From: Alphaproteobacteria bacterium
GTDB lineage: Bacteria > Pseudomonadota > Alphaproteobacteria > Rs-D84
Reading direction: 5' to 3'
Length of the DNA stretch: 39,193 bases
Assembly (NCBI GenBank): GCA_017427715.1
Contig: JAFRSF010000005.1
Span: 1 to 39,193, forward strand
Shown here: piece after piece, positions 23,054 through 32,231 of the stretch
Layout: every line of letters starts with the position of its first letter
Numbering within the stretch: position 1 is the first letter of the stretch
The notes under the pieces: generated by a model
What the model was told of the DNA's origin: nothing
The model's input: only the letters and a program-made list of their open reading frames with translations
Databases searched by the model: none
Position numbers and translations under genes: made by a program

Positions 23054-23353
23054 ATGGCAACTATAACACGGGTTGATTTAGCAAATGTATTACGCAATCG
23101 TTTTGGATTGACTAATGCTGATTCTTATAAAATGATTGATATTATTTTTGATGAAATCGAACAATCTTTGGTTCATGGTGAAGATGTCAAAATTACAGGA
23201 TTTGGCACTTTTAAAATATTATCTAAATCTGCACGTATTGGTCGTAATCCCAAAACAGGTGTGCCGGCTGTGATATCAGCGCGCAAAGTTGCAACATTTC
23301 ATCCCAGCACGACTTTTAGAAAAACTGTTGCTGGTACTAATACAAAAAAATAA
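23054..23353 (+). CDS. ihfA: Integration host factor, alpha-type subunit
   Basis: The 99-residue protein is a DNABII-family DNA-bending protein. The sequence follows IHF alpha: an N-terminal helix pair (ITRVDLANVLRNRFGLTNADS), VKITGFGTFKIL, the beta-arm GRNPKTGVPAVISARKVATFHPS with the intercalating proline, and a short basic tail. The alpha assignment over HU rests on the FGLTNADSYKMIDIIFDEIEQSL helix and the R-V-like ARKVATF. IHF bends specific sites and shapes the nucleoid. The partner beta gene is not in the window. GTAGGTG is the likely ribosome site. Confidence 0.88.
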   Translation: MATITRVDLANVLRNRFGLTNADSYKMIDIIFDEIEQSLVHGEDVKITGFGTFKILSKSARIGRNPKTGVPAVISARKVATFHPSTTFRKTVAGTNTKK

Positions 23354-23379
23354 AAAAATCGCCATTATGGCGATTTTTT
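23352..23379. terminator. Bidirectional terminator between ihfA and the M13 peptidase
   Basis: AAAAAATCGCC pairs with GGCGATTTTTT around ATTAT (23364-23368). A and T runs on both sides serve both strands. Confidence 0.9.
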
Positions 23380-23380
23380 A

Positions 23381-25363
23381 TTACCACAATTTTACCCGTT
23401 TTTCAGGTGCAACGTACAATTTATCTTTGTCGCTTATGCCAAATGCATCATACCACGCGTCAACGTGTGGTAAAATACCATTGACACGCCATCTGGACAA
23501 AGAATGAACGTCTGTCTTTGTTCTGCGTAAAATTTCTTCGTCACGAATATTGCCCGCTTCTGTCATAGCATACGCAACAAAAAACCTTTGGTCTGGGGTC
23601 AACCCTATCGCAGTTTCTGATTTTTCGCCAAAGTTTTTATATGCAGTGAATGCAATTGTTAAACCGCCATAATCAGCCAAATTTTCACCCAGTGTAAAAT
23701 CCCCATTTGCATGCGTATTAGGTGCAACAATTATATTATCAAAGAAATCACGCATTATACCTGCACGTTGTTCAAAACCTTTGGTGTCAGCATCTTGCCA
23801 CCAATCTTGCATATTGCCATCTTGGTCAAAATGACGTCCCTGGTCATCAAAACCATGTGTCATTTCATGACCAATCACAGACCCAATTGCACCATAATTA
23901 AACGCATCATCTGAATCCATATCAAAAAATGGATACTGTAAAATACCTGCTGGAAAACAGATTTCATTTGCAGACGGGTCATAATATGCGTTCACTTCAT
24001 GTGCGTTCATATACCAAATTGTAGAATCTTTTTCTTTGCCGACTTTGTTTAACCAAAACGCATCTTCAAATGCAGCAACGCGCATCATATTTGCATACAA
24101 AGAATCATCTTTGATTTCAAGTGCTGAATAATTGCGCCATTTATCTGGATATCCGATTTTTGCTTTGAATGTATGCAATTTATCCAGCGCACGTTTTTTA
24201 GTTGTGTCACTCATCCAATTCAAATCTGTAATACGCATTTCATATGCACGTTGCAGATTTTTAACCAAATCTTGCATACGTTTTTTTGCGGATTCTGGAA
24301 AATATTTTTTAACATATAAATGTCCGATTTCTTCACCCAAAGAACCGTTCAACATAGCAACAGCCCTTTTCCAACGTGGTTTTTGTTCTTTTTGACCTGA
24401 TAATACACGATTATAAAAATCAAACGCTATGTCATAAGTTTTATCGTCTAAAAATGATATTGCAGAATTAACTATTCTAAATTTCAAATATGTTTTGATT
24501 AAATTTAAATCCGTGTCGTGCATAATTGCAACAGATTCTTTGATTGGTTCAATTTGCGCAATATTTATATATTCGGGTTTAACGCCGCGTGATTGAAAAT
24601 AACCATCCCAATCGAAACCTGTAATTTCGCTTTTTAATTCTGTCACAGATTTTTTATGATAGTTTTTCAATGGGTCACGCAATAATTCTTTTTTGAAAAA
24701 CGACTTTGCCATGCGTTCTTCCAAAGCATACAGTTTATCTGTATCAACAGGTATTCCAAAATTATCCATTTGCGTTTTGATATAGTGTTTATATTTCATG
24801 CGCACTTCTTTGGATTTCGCATCATCATCAAAATAATAATCACGCGATAGACCTGTTCCGCCCTGACCTATGTTAAACAAATAATGTTCACTGTCTTTTT
24901 CATCTAATGCGACACCATCATCCCAAAAAGCAGATGAAAAAGTATGCATTTTTCCCAAATATTTTGGTAGTTGATCAATTGATGTAATTGCATCTATTTC
25001 TTCAAGATACGGTTTTACAGGCGCTGTTTTATTCGCATTTAATTTTTCTGCATTCATCGCAATTTTATACAACATGCCGATTTTACCATCGTCATTTTCT
25101 GCAATTTCACGAACACGTTCCAAATTAGTATTTGCCAGCACATTAAAAGAACCATACACAGTATAATCATCTGGTATTGGATTGTTCGTTCGCCAACCCA
25201 ATGTTGCAAAATCATAGAAATCATCACCTGGATTTATCGTTGTTTCCATATTTTCTGGTTTAATACCAATTTGCATTACTTTCTCCTTTGTTAAAAACAT
25301 TGCAACCATCGCCATAATTGCAACAGCACATATTCCGATTATATTCAACAATTTATTTTTCAT
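23381..25363 (-). CDS. pepO: M13 family zinc metallopeptidase (neprilysin-like, PepO)
   Basis: The 660-residue protein has the zinc motif HEMTH (H499, E500, H503), the downstream third-ligand motif ENLADYGG with Glu and Asp, and the substrate motif NAYYDPSANEICFPAGIL. An N-terminal hydrophobic helix (residues 5-24) anchors or exports it, so it should cleave oligopeptides in the periplasm. The N-terminal half has the typical M13 helical domain (NPGDDFYDFATLGWRTNNPIPDD). The C-terminus reads PEKRVKLW: the Trp is kept, while the Cys of the usual CxxW ending is replaced by Val. The start overlaps the hemW stop as ATGA, so the two genes are coupled. Confidence 0.96.
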   Translation of the reverse strand: MKNKLLNIIGICAVAIMAMVAMFLTKEKVMQIGIKPENMETTINPGDDFYDFATLGWRTNNPIPDDYTVYGSFNVLANTNLERVREIAENDDGKIGMLYKIAMNAEKLNANKTAPVKPYLEEIDAITSIDQLPKYLGKMHTFSSAFWDDGVALDEKDSEHYLFNIGQGGTGLSRDYYFDDDAKSKEVRMKYKHYIKTQMDNFGIPVDTDKLYALEERMAKSFFKKELLRDPLKNYHKKSVTELKSEITGFDWDGYFQSRGVKPEYINIAQIEPIKESVAIMHDTDLNLIKTYLKFRIVNSAISFLDDKTYDIAFDFYNRVLSGQKEQKPRWKRAVAMLNGSLGEEIGHLYVKKYFPESAKKRMQDLVKNLQRAYEMRITDLNWMSDTTKKRALDKLHTFKAKIGYPDKWRNYSALEIKDDSLYANMMRVAAFEDAFWLNKVGKEKDSTIWYMNAHEVNAYYDPSANEICFPAGILQYPFFDMDSDDAFNYGAIGSVIGHEMTHGFDDQGRHFDQDGNMQDWWQDADTKGFEQRAGIMRDFFDNIIVAPNTHANGDFTLGENLADYGGLTIAFTAYKNFGEKSETAIGLTPDQRFFVAYAMTEAGNIRDEEILRRTKTDVHSLSRWRVNGILPHVDAWYDAFGISDKDKLYVAPEKRVKLW

Positions 25364-26415
25364 TTTATTAAATCCAACATTATATTGTCTAACATCAACA
25401 TACCGCTATTGGTGGCACGTAAATAATTATCTGACTGAATAATTAAATCATCATGATTTTTAATCCAATCAAAATTAATTTGTTTTGCAATACCATCAGA
25501 TAACATTACACCTTTGCAGGTTCGCATGCCAGTAATAATTTTTTCAATATTTCGTGTATCATCACTTATTTTTTCAAAACGTTTGAAATCACCCATTGTA
25601 TCATACCAAACACCATCTATGAATGGACGACCAGCCGCCCCACGTCCAACACCAATATATGCTTCACCATTCCATATGTTTTCATTATGTTTGCAATGTT
25701 CTGTATCAACAGCATAATTAGAAACTTCGTATTTTGGTAATGTTAATTTGTCAGATATTGTCATATACATTTGCGCCATCGTTTCATTGTTCGGCATCTG
25801 TAAATTCATTTTACCCAAAGGTGTATTTTTTTCAATTGTCAATTCATACATTGAAACATGTTTTAACCCTAATTTATTTACAGCATCACACAAATCTGAT
25901 ACAGATTTAACATTTTGATTTGGCAGACCATAAATAAAATCAGCAGATACACGCAATCCCATATTTTGCGCACTGGTTAATAATTTAACCGCATCTGAAA
26001 CACTATGTTTACGTCCCAAAAACTGTAATTCATCGTCATTTAAAGATTGAACACCAACAGACAACCTGTTCATACCTGCAGATTGAAAACCGATTAATTT
26101 ATCTGTATTCAATGTTCCGGGATTAGATTCCAAAGTTATTTCACAATCTGTATCAACGTTAAAATTGGTATTTATGCAATCTAGAATCGCGGCAAATGTT
26201 TTTACCGGCATCAAAGATGGTGTTCCCCCACCCAAAAATATTGTTGGTACAGAAACGCGACCCAGTTTTTCTGCCCAAAAACATAATTCTGATGTAATGT
26301 CGTCTGTGTATTTTTGCCAATCTGGCGATGAACACGCAAACGAATAAAAAGCACAATAATTGCATTTAGACATACAAAAAGGGACATGTATATAAATATT
26401 ATGCGGACAATTCAT
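25360..26415 (-). CDS. hemW: Radical SAM protein HemW (heme chaperone)
   Basis: HemW binds heme and a [4Fe-4S] cluster and delivers heme to respiratory proteins; it is often annotated as oxygen-independent coproporphyrinogen oxidase. The radical SAM cysteines are C14, C18 and C21 (CMSKCNYC, with the IYIHVPF lead). FLGGGTPSL, ESNPGT, RLSVGVQS, and DFIYGLPNQ follow, then HNENIWNGEAYIGVGRGAAG. I use the ATG at 26415 (351 residues) because the upstream ATG at 26424 lies inside the -10 box; no ribosome site is seen, so translation is probably leaderless. At about 350 residues it is slightly shorter than typical HemW. Confidence 0.92.
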   Translation of the reverse strand: MNCPHNIYIHVPFCMSKCNYCAFYSFACSSPDWQKYTDDITSELCFWAEKLGRVSVPTIFLGGGTPSLMPVKTFAAILDCINTNFNVDTDCEITLESNPGTLNTDKLIGFQSAGMNRLSVGVQSLNDDELQFLGRKHSVSDAVKLLTSAQNMGLRVSADFIYGLPNQNVKSVSDLCDAVNKLGLKHVSMYELTIEKNTPLGKMNLQMPNNETMAQMYMTISDKLTLPKYEVSNYAVDTEHCKHNENIWNGEAYIGVGRGAAGRPFIDGVWYDTMGDFKRFEKISDDTRNIEKIITGMRTCKGVMLSDGIAKQINFDWIKNHDDLIIQSDNYLRATNSGMLMLDNIMLDLIK

Positions 26416-26422
26416 AGTGAAC

Positions 26423-26450
26423 ATATTAAAACATCAAAAATTAAATTCAA
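26423..26450 (-). promoter_or_regulatory. Promoter of hemW-pepO, probably leaderless
   Basis: Minus-strand TTGAAT (26450-26445) and TAATAT (26428-26423) have a 16-base spacer. Seven bases separate the -10 box from the ATG at 26415. Confidence 0.5.
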
Positions 26451-26464
26451 TATAAACAAATGCT

Positions 26465-26492
26465 TTGTTTGAAAATTATTTTATGATATAAT
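26465..26492 (+). promoter_or_regulatory. Promoter of the outer-membrane gene at 26511
   Basis: TTGTTT (26465-26470) and TATAAT (26487-26492) are 16 bases apart. The -10 is extended as TATGATATAAT, identical to that at 12870. Confidence 0.65.
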
Positions 26493-26510
26493 GAGATATA
26501 CGAAAGGAAT

Positions 26511-27980
26511 ATGAAAGCGAAATTTTTGGCTTTTTTAGGCATTATTGTGACGCCTTTGTGTGGATTTGCATCTAACGAAGGGGTGCCAACGTATTACAAT
26601 AAATCTACTGCTACGAATGCCAATCGTAATGCGTACGGTAAATATCAAAAATACGGATACACCAAATATGTCGGCAATTCAGGTTCAAAACAGGTTGTAT
26701 CGTCTAATACTTATTCTTACAAAGTTCCGAATCAGCAAAATAATTATTATAACGGTGCTATGACACCAAACGGGGTTGCGACACCTATATCCGATTACAA
26801 AACAACTTTGTACGCTAATTATACCAGACGATTCGCTGATTTTGAATTTGCAACTGGTGTTAATTCCGTTTTGGAATGGGATGATATGATTTTTAATGAA
26901 ATCAATGTTGGGCTGAAACATGTGTTTGACATACACGGTTTTGATTTATTGGCATATGGTCACTATTCTTATGGAAAATTGGCTGACGGTGGTCTGTCTA
27001 TGGATTACGATTTGGAACCATACGATTATGCATATCCAACAGACGGTATTTTTACTATTTCTATGGGTGGACAAAGTGGTGATACTAACAAATTAAAGTT
27101 GGGAATCGGGGCGCATCATATTTGGGATGTAAACGGATGGAAAATAACACCACACATCGGTTATGAAATATTCAAACATAATCTTGAAATGGACAACCAT
27201 TTGTATCCAAATCCTGGCGTGTTTTTGCCTTTGATGACCAGTTCTGGGGATTATGTGTTTGGGGATACCGCGGGTAATTATTATATTTTCCCACAAACGG
27301 CGGTTCCTGCAGATGACAGCGGATTATATCAGATTTGTATGAGTCCTGAAGATATAAAAATTGTTTATGCTGGGGCAGCTGGCGCCACAGGAACGTATAT
27401 TGGAAACACATTGATAACCCAAGATTGGAATGACAGTTTGGGGACTTTGCCTTGGGGTGTTGGTGCGGGCGATTGTGTTGTGGTCGGTGGTGATGGTGTT
27501 GTGAAAGTTGACGGAACAACGCACATTTATAATACAACTTGGTCTGGATTTTATTTAGGGTTGGAAGTTGAAAAACAAATGACGTTAGTAGATAAATTAC
27601 GTTTTTATGTCCAGGTCAGCATGCCAAAATATTCATCTGAAGGAATATGGCCGAATCGTGATGACTGGCAACAAAACCCTAGTTTCTTGGATGAAGGAAC
27701 AAATGGCGCATTTGCATACGAAGCAGAAATGGAATATTCGTATCAGATATCTGACCGGTTGCAATTATCTTTGAAAGCCAGCACAGATTATTTCCATATC
27801 GGTTCAATTCCTGGGGAATTGTATGTTGCAAAACAAAGTTATTATATTGAAGATGTTGATAATCCTGGTAATTGGATTATCCAAACAGATGAAGCATATA
27901 CCGAATATGTCGCTGAATCTTTAAAGAAAGCAACATGGCAATCTTTTGGGTTACATCTGGGCGTTAAATATTCTTTCTAG
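26511..27980 (+). CDS. Outer-membrane beta-barrel protein
   Basis: The 489-residue protein has a signal peptide ending in CGFA (about residue 20), then a Tyr/Asn/Lys-rich unstructured segment to about residue 95, then a barrel. Strands are visible as TTLYANYTRRFADFEFATGVN, DLLAYGHYSYGKLAD, KLGIGAHHIWDVNGWKITPHIGYE, FYLGLEVEKQMTLVDKLRFYVQVSM and SFGLHLGVKYSF, the last ending in Phe. An insert around residues 225-335 contains four to five Cys and acidic loops likely exposed outside. The autotransporter-like fold is possible but unproven. AAAGGAAT precedes the ATG; the transglycosylase gene begins six bases after its stop, in the same operon. Confidence 0.83.
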   Translation: MKAKFLAFLGIIVTPLCGFASNEGVPTYYNKSTATNANRNAYGKYQKYGYTKYVGNSGSKQVVSSNTYSYKVPNQQNNYYNGAMTPNGVATPISDYKTTLYANYTRRFADFEFATGVNSVLEWDDMIFNEINVGLKHVFDIHGFDLLAYGHYSYGKLADGGLSMDYDLEPYDYAYPTDGIFTISMGGQSGDTNKLKLGIGAHHIWDVNGWKITPHIGYEIFKHNLEMDNHLYPNPGVFLPLMTSSGDYVFGDTAGNYYIFPQTAVPADDSGLYQICMSPEDIKIVYAGAAGATGTYIGNTLITQDWNDSLGTLPWGVGAGDCVVVGGDGVVKVDGTTHIYNTTWSGFYLGLEVEKQMTLVDKLRFYVQVSMPKYSSEGIWPNRDDWQQNPSFLDEGTNGAFAYEAEMEYSYQISDRLQLSLKASTDYFHIGSIPGELYVAKQSYYIEDVDNPGNWIIQTDEAYTEYVAESLKKATWQSFGLHLGVKYSF

Positions 27981-27986
27981 AAAACG

Positions 27987-29057
27987 ATGTGGGCAATTAT
28001 GAAATATAAATTACCTGGATTTTGTGGTTTGTTGTTATTGTGCAATGTTTGCCTGGGTTCTGCATTTGCAGAACGTGGCGCATTTGATTTTGAACGTTGG
28101 GACAATATGTTAAATGATATCAGAACAAAAGCAACCGCACAAAACATTAGTAAATCTGTTATTGATGAAACATTGAAAAATCCTGTGTTTATTCCGGGTA
28201 TCGTGAAGTCCGATAAAAATCAATCTGAATTTACTTTAACTTTGGAACAATATCTTGACCGCACAGTCAGCACAGACAGAATCATTCAAGGTCGCAAGAA
28301 AAAAGCAGAATACCCAACACTGCTTCATCGTGTAGAACAAAAATACAATGTACCCAACAATGTTATTTTGGCTTTCTGGGGTATGGAATCTAATTATGGC
28401 AAAGTCAAATCGAAACATAACTTGACAAATGCTTTCTTTACGTTGATTTACGAAGGCAGACGTGCAGATTTTTTCACAAAACAGTTATTGGCTTTGATGA
28501 AAATTGCTGATAAAAATAAATTATCAATCAATAATATTCATGGCAGTTGGGCTGGCGCAATGGGACATTTTCAATTTATTCCGACAACGTTGGCTCAATA
28601 TGGTGTTGATGGAAACAATGATAAATCTGTAGATGTTATAAACAGCGTTGGCGATGCAATGTACAGTGCTGCAAATTATTTGCAAAAATTGGGTTGGAAT
28701 GCAAACGAAAAAATTGTTAGAAAGGTTATTGTGCCTGCTGATTTTGATAGAACAGTGTTAAACGGAGATACAAAAAAAACTGTGTCTGAATGGGCGCAAA
28801 TGGGGGTTACTAATCCAGATGGGTCTGCTTTGATTGTCTCAGATATGCTTGCCGGTTTGGTTGCAGACACCAAAGAAATTGCAAAACGTGATTTATATCA
28901 ACCGTACAGAACCGAAGATAACCCAGATGTAGATATTGCACCAGCACCGGTTATAGTCGCATATTTAACATATCCAAATTTTTATAGAATAAAAAAGTGG
29001 AATAATTCTTCTTGGTATGCAATTGCAATCGCCGAATTATCTGAAAAATTAAAATAA
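27987..29057 (+). CDS. mltB: Lytic murein transglycosylase, MltB family
   Basis: MltB-type enzymes cleave the MurNAc-GlcNAc bond of peptidoglycan to 1,6-anhydro products. The catalytic Glu is E134 in AFWGMESNYG, preceded by LLHRVEQKYNVPNNVILA. The NIHGSWAGAMGHFQFIPTTL substrate stretch and the SVGDAMYSAANYLQKLGW helix complete the SLT_2 domain. A signal peptide ends LGSAFA (about residue 28); it has Cys residues before cleavage but no canonical lipobox, so this may be the soluble form. Ribosome sites are weak for both candidate starts (27987, and the Met five codons in at 27999). It follows the barrel gene by six bases. Confidence 0.93.
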   Translation: MWAIMKYKLPGFCGLLLLCNVCLGSAFAERGAFDFERWDNMLNDIRTKATAQNISKSVIDETLKNPVFIPGIVKSDKNQSEFTLTLEQYLDRTVSTDRIIQGRKKKAEYPTLLHRVEQKYNVPNNVILAFWGMESNYGKVKSKHNLTNAFFTLIYEGRRADFFTKQLLALMKIADKNKLSINNIHGSWAGAMGHFQFIPTTLAQYGVDGNNDKSVDVINSVGDAMYSAANYLQKLGWNANEKIVRKVIVPADFDRTVLNGDTKKTVSEWAQMGVTNPDGSALIVSDMLAGLVADTKEIAKRDLYQPYRTEDNPDVDIAPAPVIVAYLTYPNFYRIKKWNNSSWYAIAIAELSEKLK

Positions 29058-29087
29058 AAAAACAAAAATCAAAAATAAATAAAAAGA

Positions 29088-29116
29088 TTGCTTATGCTTT
29101 ATTTCTTTGGTACTAT
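29088..29116 (+). promoter_or_regulatory. Promoter of the ols-proS genes
   Basis: TTGCTT (29088-29093) and TACTAT (29111-29116) are 17 bases apart, about 30 bases before the ATG at 29147. Confidence 0.5.
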
Positions 29117-29146
29117 TGGCTCATACTTTGATAAAGGAAATATATT

Positions 29147-30103
29147 ATGGCAATAAAGGTTCGTGACTTTGAAGTACGATTAACAAGAACAAAAGAAGAA
29201 CGCAAACAGGTTCGCCAGTTGCGCTATGAAGTGTTTTGTTTGGAAGAAAATGCAACCCCAACAGAAGAACAAAGAAATCTGGGTGAAGAGTATGATGCAT
29301 ATGATACGTATGCTGATTATATGGCTGTATTTCATAACAATCAAATCGTTGGTACATACAGAATTATTGACCGCGCCGCTGCCGAAAAAATGGGTGGCTT
29401 TTACACGGAAACAGAATTTAATCTATCTAAGATTAAAAAAGTAACCGGCAATATTGCTGAAATGTCACGCGCATGTGTAAAAAAAGAATATCGTGAAAAT
29501 GGTTTGGTTATTCGTTTGTTATGGGCTGGTTTGTGCGAATATGTTATAAAACGAAAAGTAGCCATTTTGTTTGGTGTACCTTCATTCGTGGGAAATAATC
29601 CTGCTCAGTCCGCCCAGGCATTGTCTTATTTATATTACAATCATCTGTCACCTTTGCATTTGCGTGCAACAGTGCTGAAAGAAAATCTAGAACCAGGTGT
29701 AAATCCAGGTATGACCCAAATGAATATTTTACCACGTGCTTTTGTTGATGAAGTGGAAGCAAAAAAACAAATGACACCTTTGGTCAAGGGTTATTTACGT
29801 TTAGGCGCAACATTTGGTCGTGGCGTTTTTATTGATAAAAGTTTTGGAACATACGATGTTTTTGTATTGGTGCAAACCAAGAACATTGATAAAAACTTTC
29901 AAAAACATTTTACAGGTTCAGAAAACTCTTTTGATGAATTTGGTGTTAAGATGGGGCCTTTGTCTGTGTTGGGCAAAATTATAATGTCACCTTTCACAGG
30001 TACTGCAAAATTAATTCGCGCTTTTGGTGAATTATTTATGCGCGAAGACGCAGACGATGTTGAATATATCGATAAAGATAATTCAGAAACAATAGAAGAA
30101 TAA
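29147..30103 (+). CDS. olsB: L-ornithine N(alpha)-acyltransferase (OlsB)
   Basis: OlsB transfers a 3-hydroxyacyl chain from acyl-ACP to the alpha-amino group of ornithine, giving lyso-ornithine lipid. The sequence has the family's GNAT-like opening (EVRLTRTKEERKQVRQLRYEVFCLEE), the D-x-x-D/E-H-like YDAYDTYADYMAV, GTYRIIDR, and EMSRACVKKEYRENGLVIRLLWAGL, then VPSFVGNNPA. It is 318 residues, with a C-terminal extension of about 60 residues that is rich in acidic residues. An AAAGGAAAT ribosome site precedes the ATG. The neighbouring acyltransferase three bases downstream supports the assignment. Confidence 0.92.
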   Translation: MAIKVRDFEVRLTRTKEERKQVRQLRYEVFCLEENATPTEEQRNLGEEYDAYDTYADYMAVFHNNQIVGTYRIIDRAAAEKMGGFYTETEFNLSKIKKVTGNIAEMSRACVKKEYRENGLVIRLLWAGLCEYVIKRKVAILFGVPSFVGNNPAQSAQALSYLYYNHLSPLHLRATVLKENLEPGVNPGMTQMNILPRAFVDEVEAKKQMTPLVKGYLRLGATFGRGVFIDKSFGTYDVFVLVQTKNIDKNFQKHFTGSENSFDEFGVKMGPLSVLGKIIMSPFTGTAKLIRAFGELFMREDADDVEYIDKDNSETIEE

Positions 30104-30105
30104 GT

Positions 30106-30915
30106 ATGAAAATCCGCAAACAGAATATTTTTAATACAACTTGGGCGATTATAAAATTCATAATATGGTGGATATTAGTGTTTGTTTGTGCGTTTGTGTT
30201 GTTATTTATCCCAACAGGCAAATGTTCTGTTAAATTATTGCAGATTTTTATGCAGATTTTTGCTTTTATGACAGGTGTAAAATTTCGTATTCGTGGAGAA
30301 CTGACAACAAAACGTCCATTGCTCTGCGTTTGTAATCATATTTCTGTTTTTGAATTTGCATCTATGCCGATTGCTTTTGGTGCTTCGTTCTTTGGTAAAA
30401 AAGAAATATCAGAATGGCCTTTGGTTGGCTGGATTGCAAAAAAATTTGGTGTTATATTTATTGACAGACGCCCATCACATGCGGTTGAAGCACTAGATGC
30501 TATAAAAACAGAAATGTCAAAGGTTGATTATCCTATGTTCATTTTTCCAGAAGGAACAACCACAAACGGTGCCTATGTAAAACAATTCAAAAGTTCACTG
30601 TTTGATATCGTTGAAAAAACAGGTATAACTGTTCAACCTGTGGTGATTCATTATCGTTTAAAAGATGGAACAAAAATTTCTGATGAAGATATGGCAAATC
30701 ATTTTGCATATTTTTGTAATTGTAAAATGGATATGGGACCATTATGTTGTCGTGAACGTAGTGCTTTCATGCAGATTTTTCATATCATGGTTTTGGGTGG
30801 ATTTTTAGTAGAAGTAGATGTATTACCCATTCCCGATTTATCGGGTATGGACAGAAAACAAATGGCAGAGACACTCCATAACATAGTGTCAAATGAATAT
30901 ATGAAAAATAAATAA
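30106..30915 (+). CDS. olsA: 1-acyl-glycerol-3-phosphate acyltransferase-like protein (OlsA-type)
   Basis: PlsC/OlsA enzymes add the second acyl chain; as the direct partner of olsB, this one most likely makes ornithine lipid from lyso-ornithine lipid. An N-terminal membrane helix (about 11-38) is followed by CNHISVFE, the acyltransferase block I motif, where the usual HX4D aspartate is Glu, then FGKKEISEWPLVGWIAKKFGVIFIDRR and FIFPEGTTTNG, with the expected catalytic and binding blocks. Length (269) is normal. Start codon two bases after the olsB stop implies coupling. It could also serve phosphatidic acid synthesis. Confidence 0.88.
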   Translation: MKIRKQNIFNTTWAIIKFIIWWILVFVCAFVLLFIPTGKCSVKLLQIFMQIFAFMTGVKFRIRGELTTKRPLLCVCNHISVFEFASMPIAFGASFFGKKEISEWPLVGWIAKKFGVIFIDRRPSHAVEALDAIKTEMSKVDYPMFIFPEGTTTNGAYVKQFKSSLFDIVEKTGITVQPVVIHYRLKDGTKISDEDMANHFAYFCNCKMDMGPLCCRERSAFMQIFHIMVLGGFLVEVDVLPIPDLSGMDRKQMAETLHNIVSNEYMKNK

Positions 30916-30941
30916 TTATTAAAATAAAAAGAGTTATAAAA

Positions 30942-32231
30942 ATGAAAATAGAACAATTATGTGTAAAAAGATTATATGGTGATGTTGCAGGTGCAACAAC
31001 CCGCGGACATAAAATCGCTATTAAAGGCGGATATATTTACCAAACTTTCCAAGGAGGATATACACTGACTCCTTTGGGATGGAGTGTTGTTCACAAAATT
31101 GAGAACATTATTCGCAAAGAAATGGATACTGTCGAAGGTCAAGAAATACTAATGCCTGTTGTTTGCAGTGCTGATTTATGGCGCGAAACCGGTCGTTATG
31201 ATTCAATGGACAGTGTTATTGCTAAATTCAAAGGTTCATCTGGCGCGGATTATTTAATTTGCCCGACACACGAAGAAGTAGTAACAGATTATGCGCGCTC
31301 TGTGTTGACTTCGTATCGTCAGTTACCTTTTATGCTGTATCAAATTCAAACAAAGTTTCGCAACGAATTACGTGTGCGCGCAGGTTTAATCAGAACACGT
31401 GAGTTTATCATGAAAGATGGATATTCTTTCCATGAAACTCAGGGAGATTTAGAAAAATACTATAAACGTTGCTTTGATGCCTATTACAGATTATTCAAAC
31501 GTTGCGGGTTAAAAAATGTTACAGATGTATTATCTAATACAGGTGATATGGGTGGAAAACTGGCACACGAATTTCAATTGATAAATGAAATGGGCGAAGA
31601 TACTTTGTATATTTGTGATTGTGGTTTTCGTGCAAACAAAGAACTGGAAGAACACGCATCTGATATTACAAAATGTCCAAAATGTGGCAAAGAGTTACAG
31701 AAAATTCGTGGTATTGAAATTGGTAATATTTTCCAACTGGGTAAAAAATATACTGAATCAATGCATATGACATATACCGATGCAAATGGCGAAGAAAAGA
31801 CACCTATTATGGGTTGCTATGGTATCGGTGTCACACGCGTGATGGCTGCAATTATGGAAGAAAGCGCGGACGAAAACGGTCCAATTTGGAATATGGAAAC
31901 CGCGCCTTTTGCTGTGGAAGTTATTGGATTATCTGACAAAGAAGGAAAAACGTTACCATTGGCTGAAAAAATCTATAATGATTTGCACGCAAATGGAATA
32001 GAAGTTTTATTAGATAATCGCGATAATCGCGCTGGTGAAAAGTTTGCTGATGCAGATTTAATTGCTGCACCAATTCGTTTGATTGTTTCAACAAAAAATC
32101 TTGAACAAAATCAAATAGAAATTAAATACCGTGTTAATGATTATGATTCAACCACATTACCAAATGCGATTGATATAAATAATTATCTTGAGATAATTCA
32201 AGATTTAATCAAAAAACTTAGTCACAATTAA
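30942..32231 (+). CDS. proS: Prolyl-tRNA synthetase, short alphaproteobacterial type
   Basis: ProRS charges tRNA-Pro. Class II motifs are clear: motif 1 region GYIYQTFQGGYTLTPLGW, motif 2 FRNELRVRAGLIRTREFIMKDGYSFH, and motif 3 GCYGIGVTRVMAAIMEE. The protein has 429 residues because the editing insertion (INS) domain of the longer E. coli form is missing, as in many alphaproteobacteria. Between motifs 2 and 3 there is a small CDC ... CPKC four-cysteine segment, probably structural zinc. The C-terminal anticodon domain is standard (LADKIY-like, LLDNRDNRAGEKFADADLI). It follows olsA by 26 bases and ends at a strong terminator. Confidence 0.97.
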   Translation: MKIEQLCVKRLYGDVAGATTRGHKIAIKGGYIYQTFQGGYTLTPLGWSVVHKIENIIRKEMDTVEGQEILMPVVCSADLWRETGRYDSMDSVIAKFKGSSGADYLICPTHEEVVTDYARSVLTSYRQLPFMLYQIQTKFRNELRVRAGLIRTREFIMKDGYSFHETQGDLEKYYKRCFDAYYRLFKRCGLKNVTDVLSNTGDMGGKLAHEFQLINEMGEDTLYICDCGFRANKELEEHASDITKCPKCGKELQKIRGIEIGNIFQLGKKYTESMHMTYTDANGEEKTPIMGCYGIGVTRVMAAIMEESADENGPIWNMETAPFAVEVIGLSDKEGKTLPLAEKIYNDLHANGIEVLLDNRDNRAGEKFADADLIAAPIRLIVSTKNLEQNQIEIKYRVNDYDSTTLPNAIDINNYLEIIQDLIKKLSHN

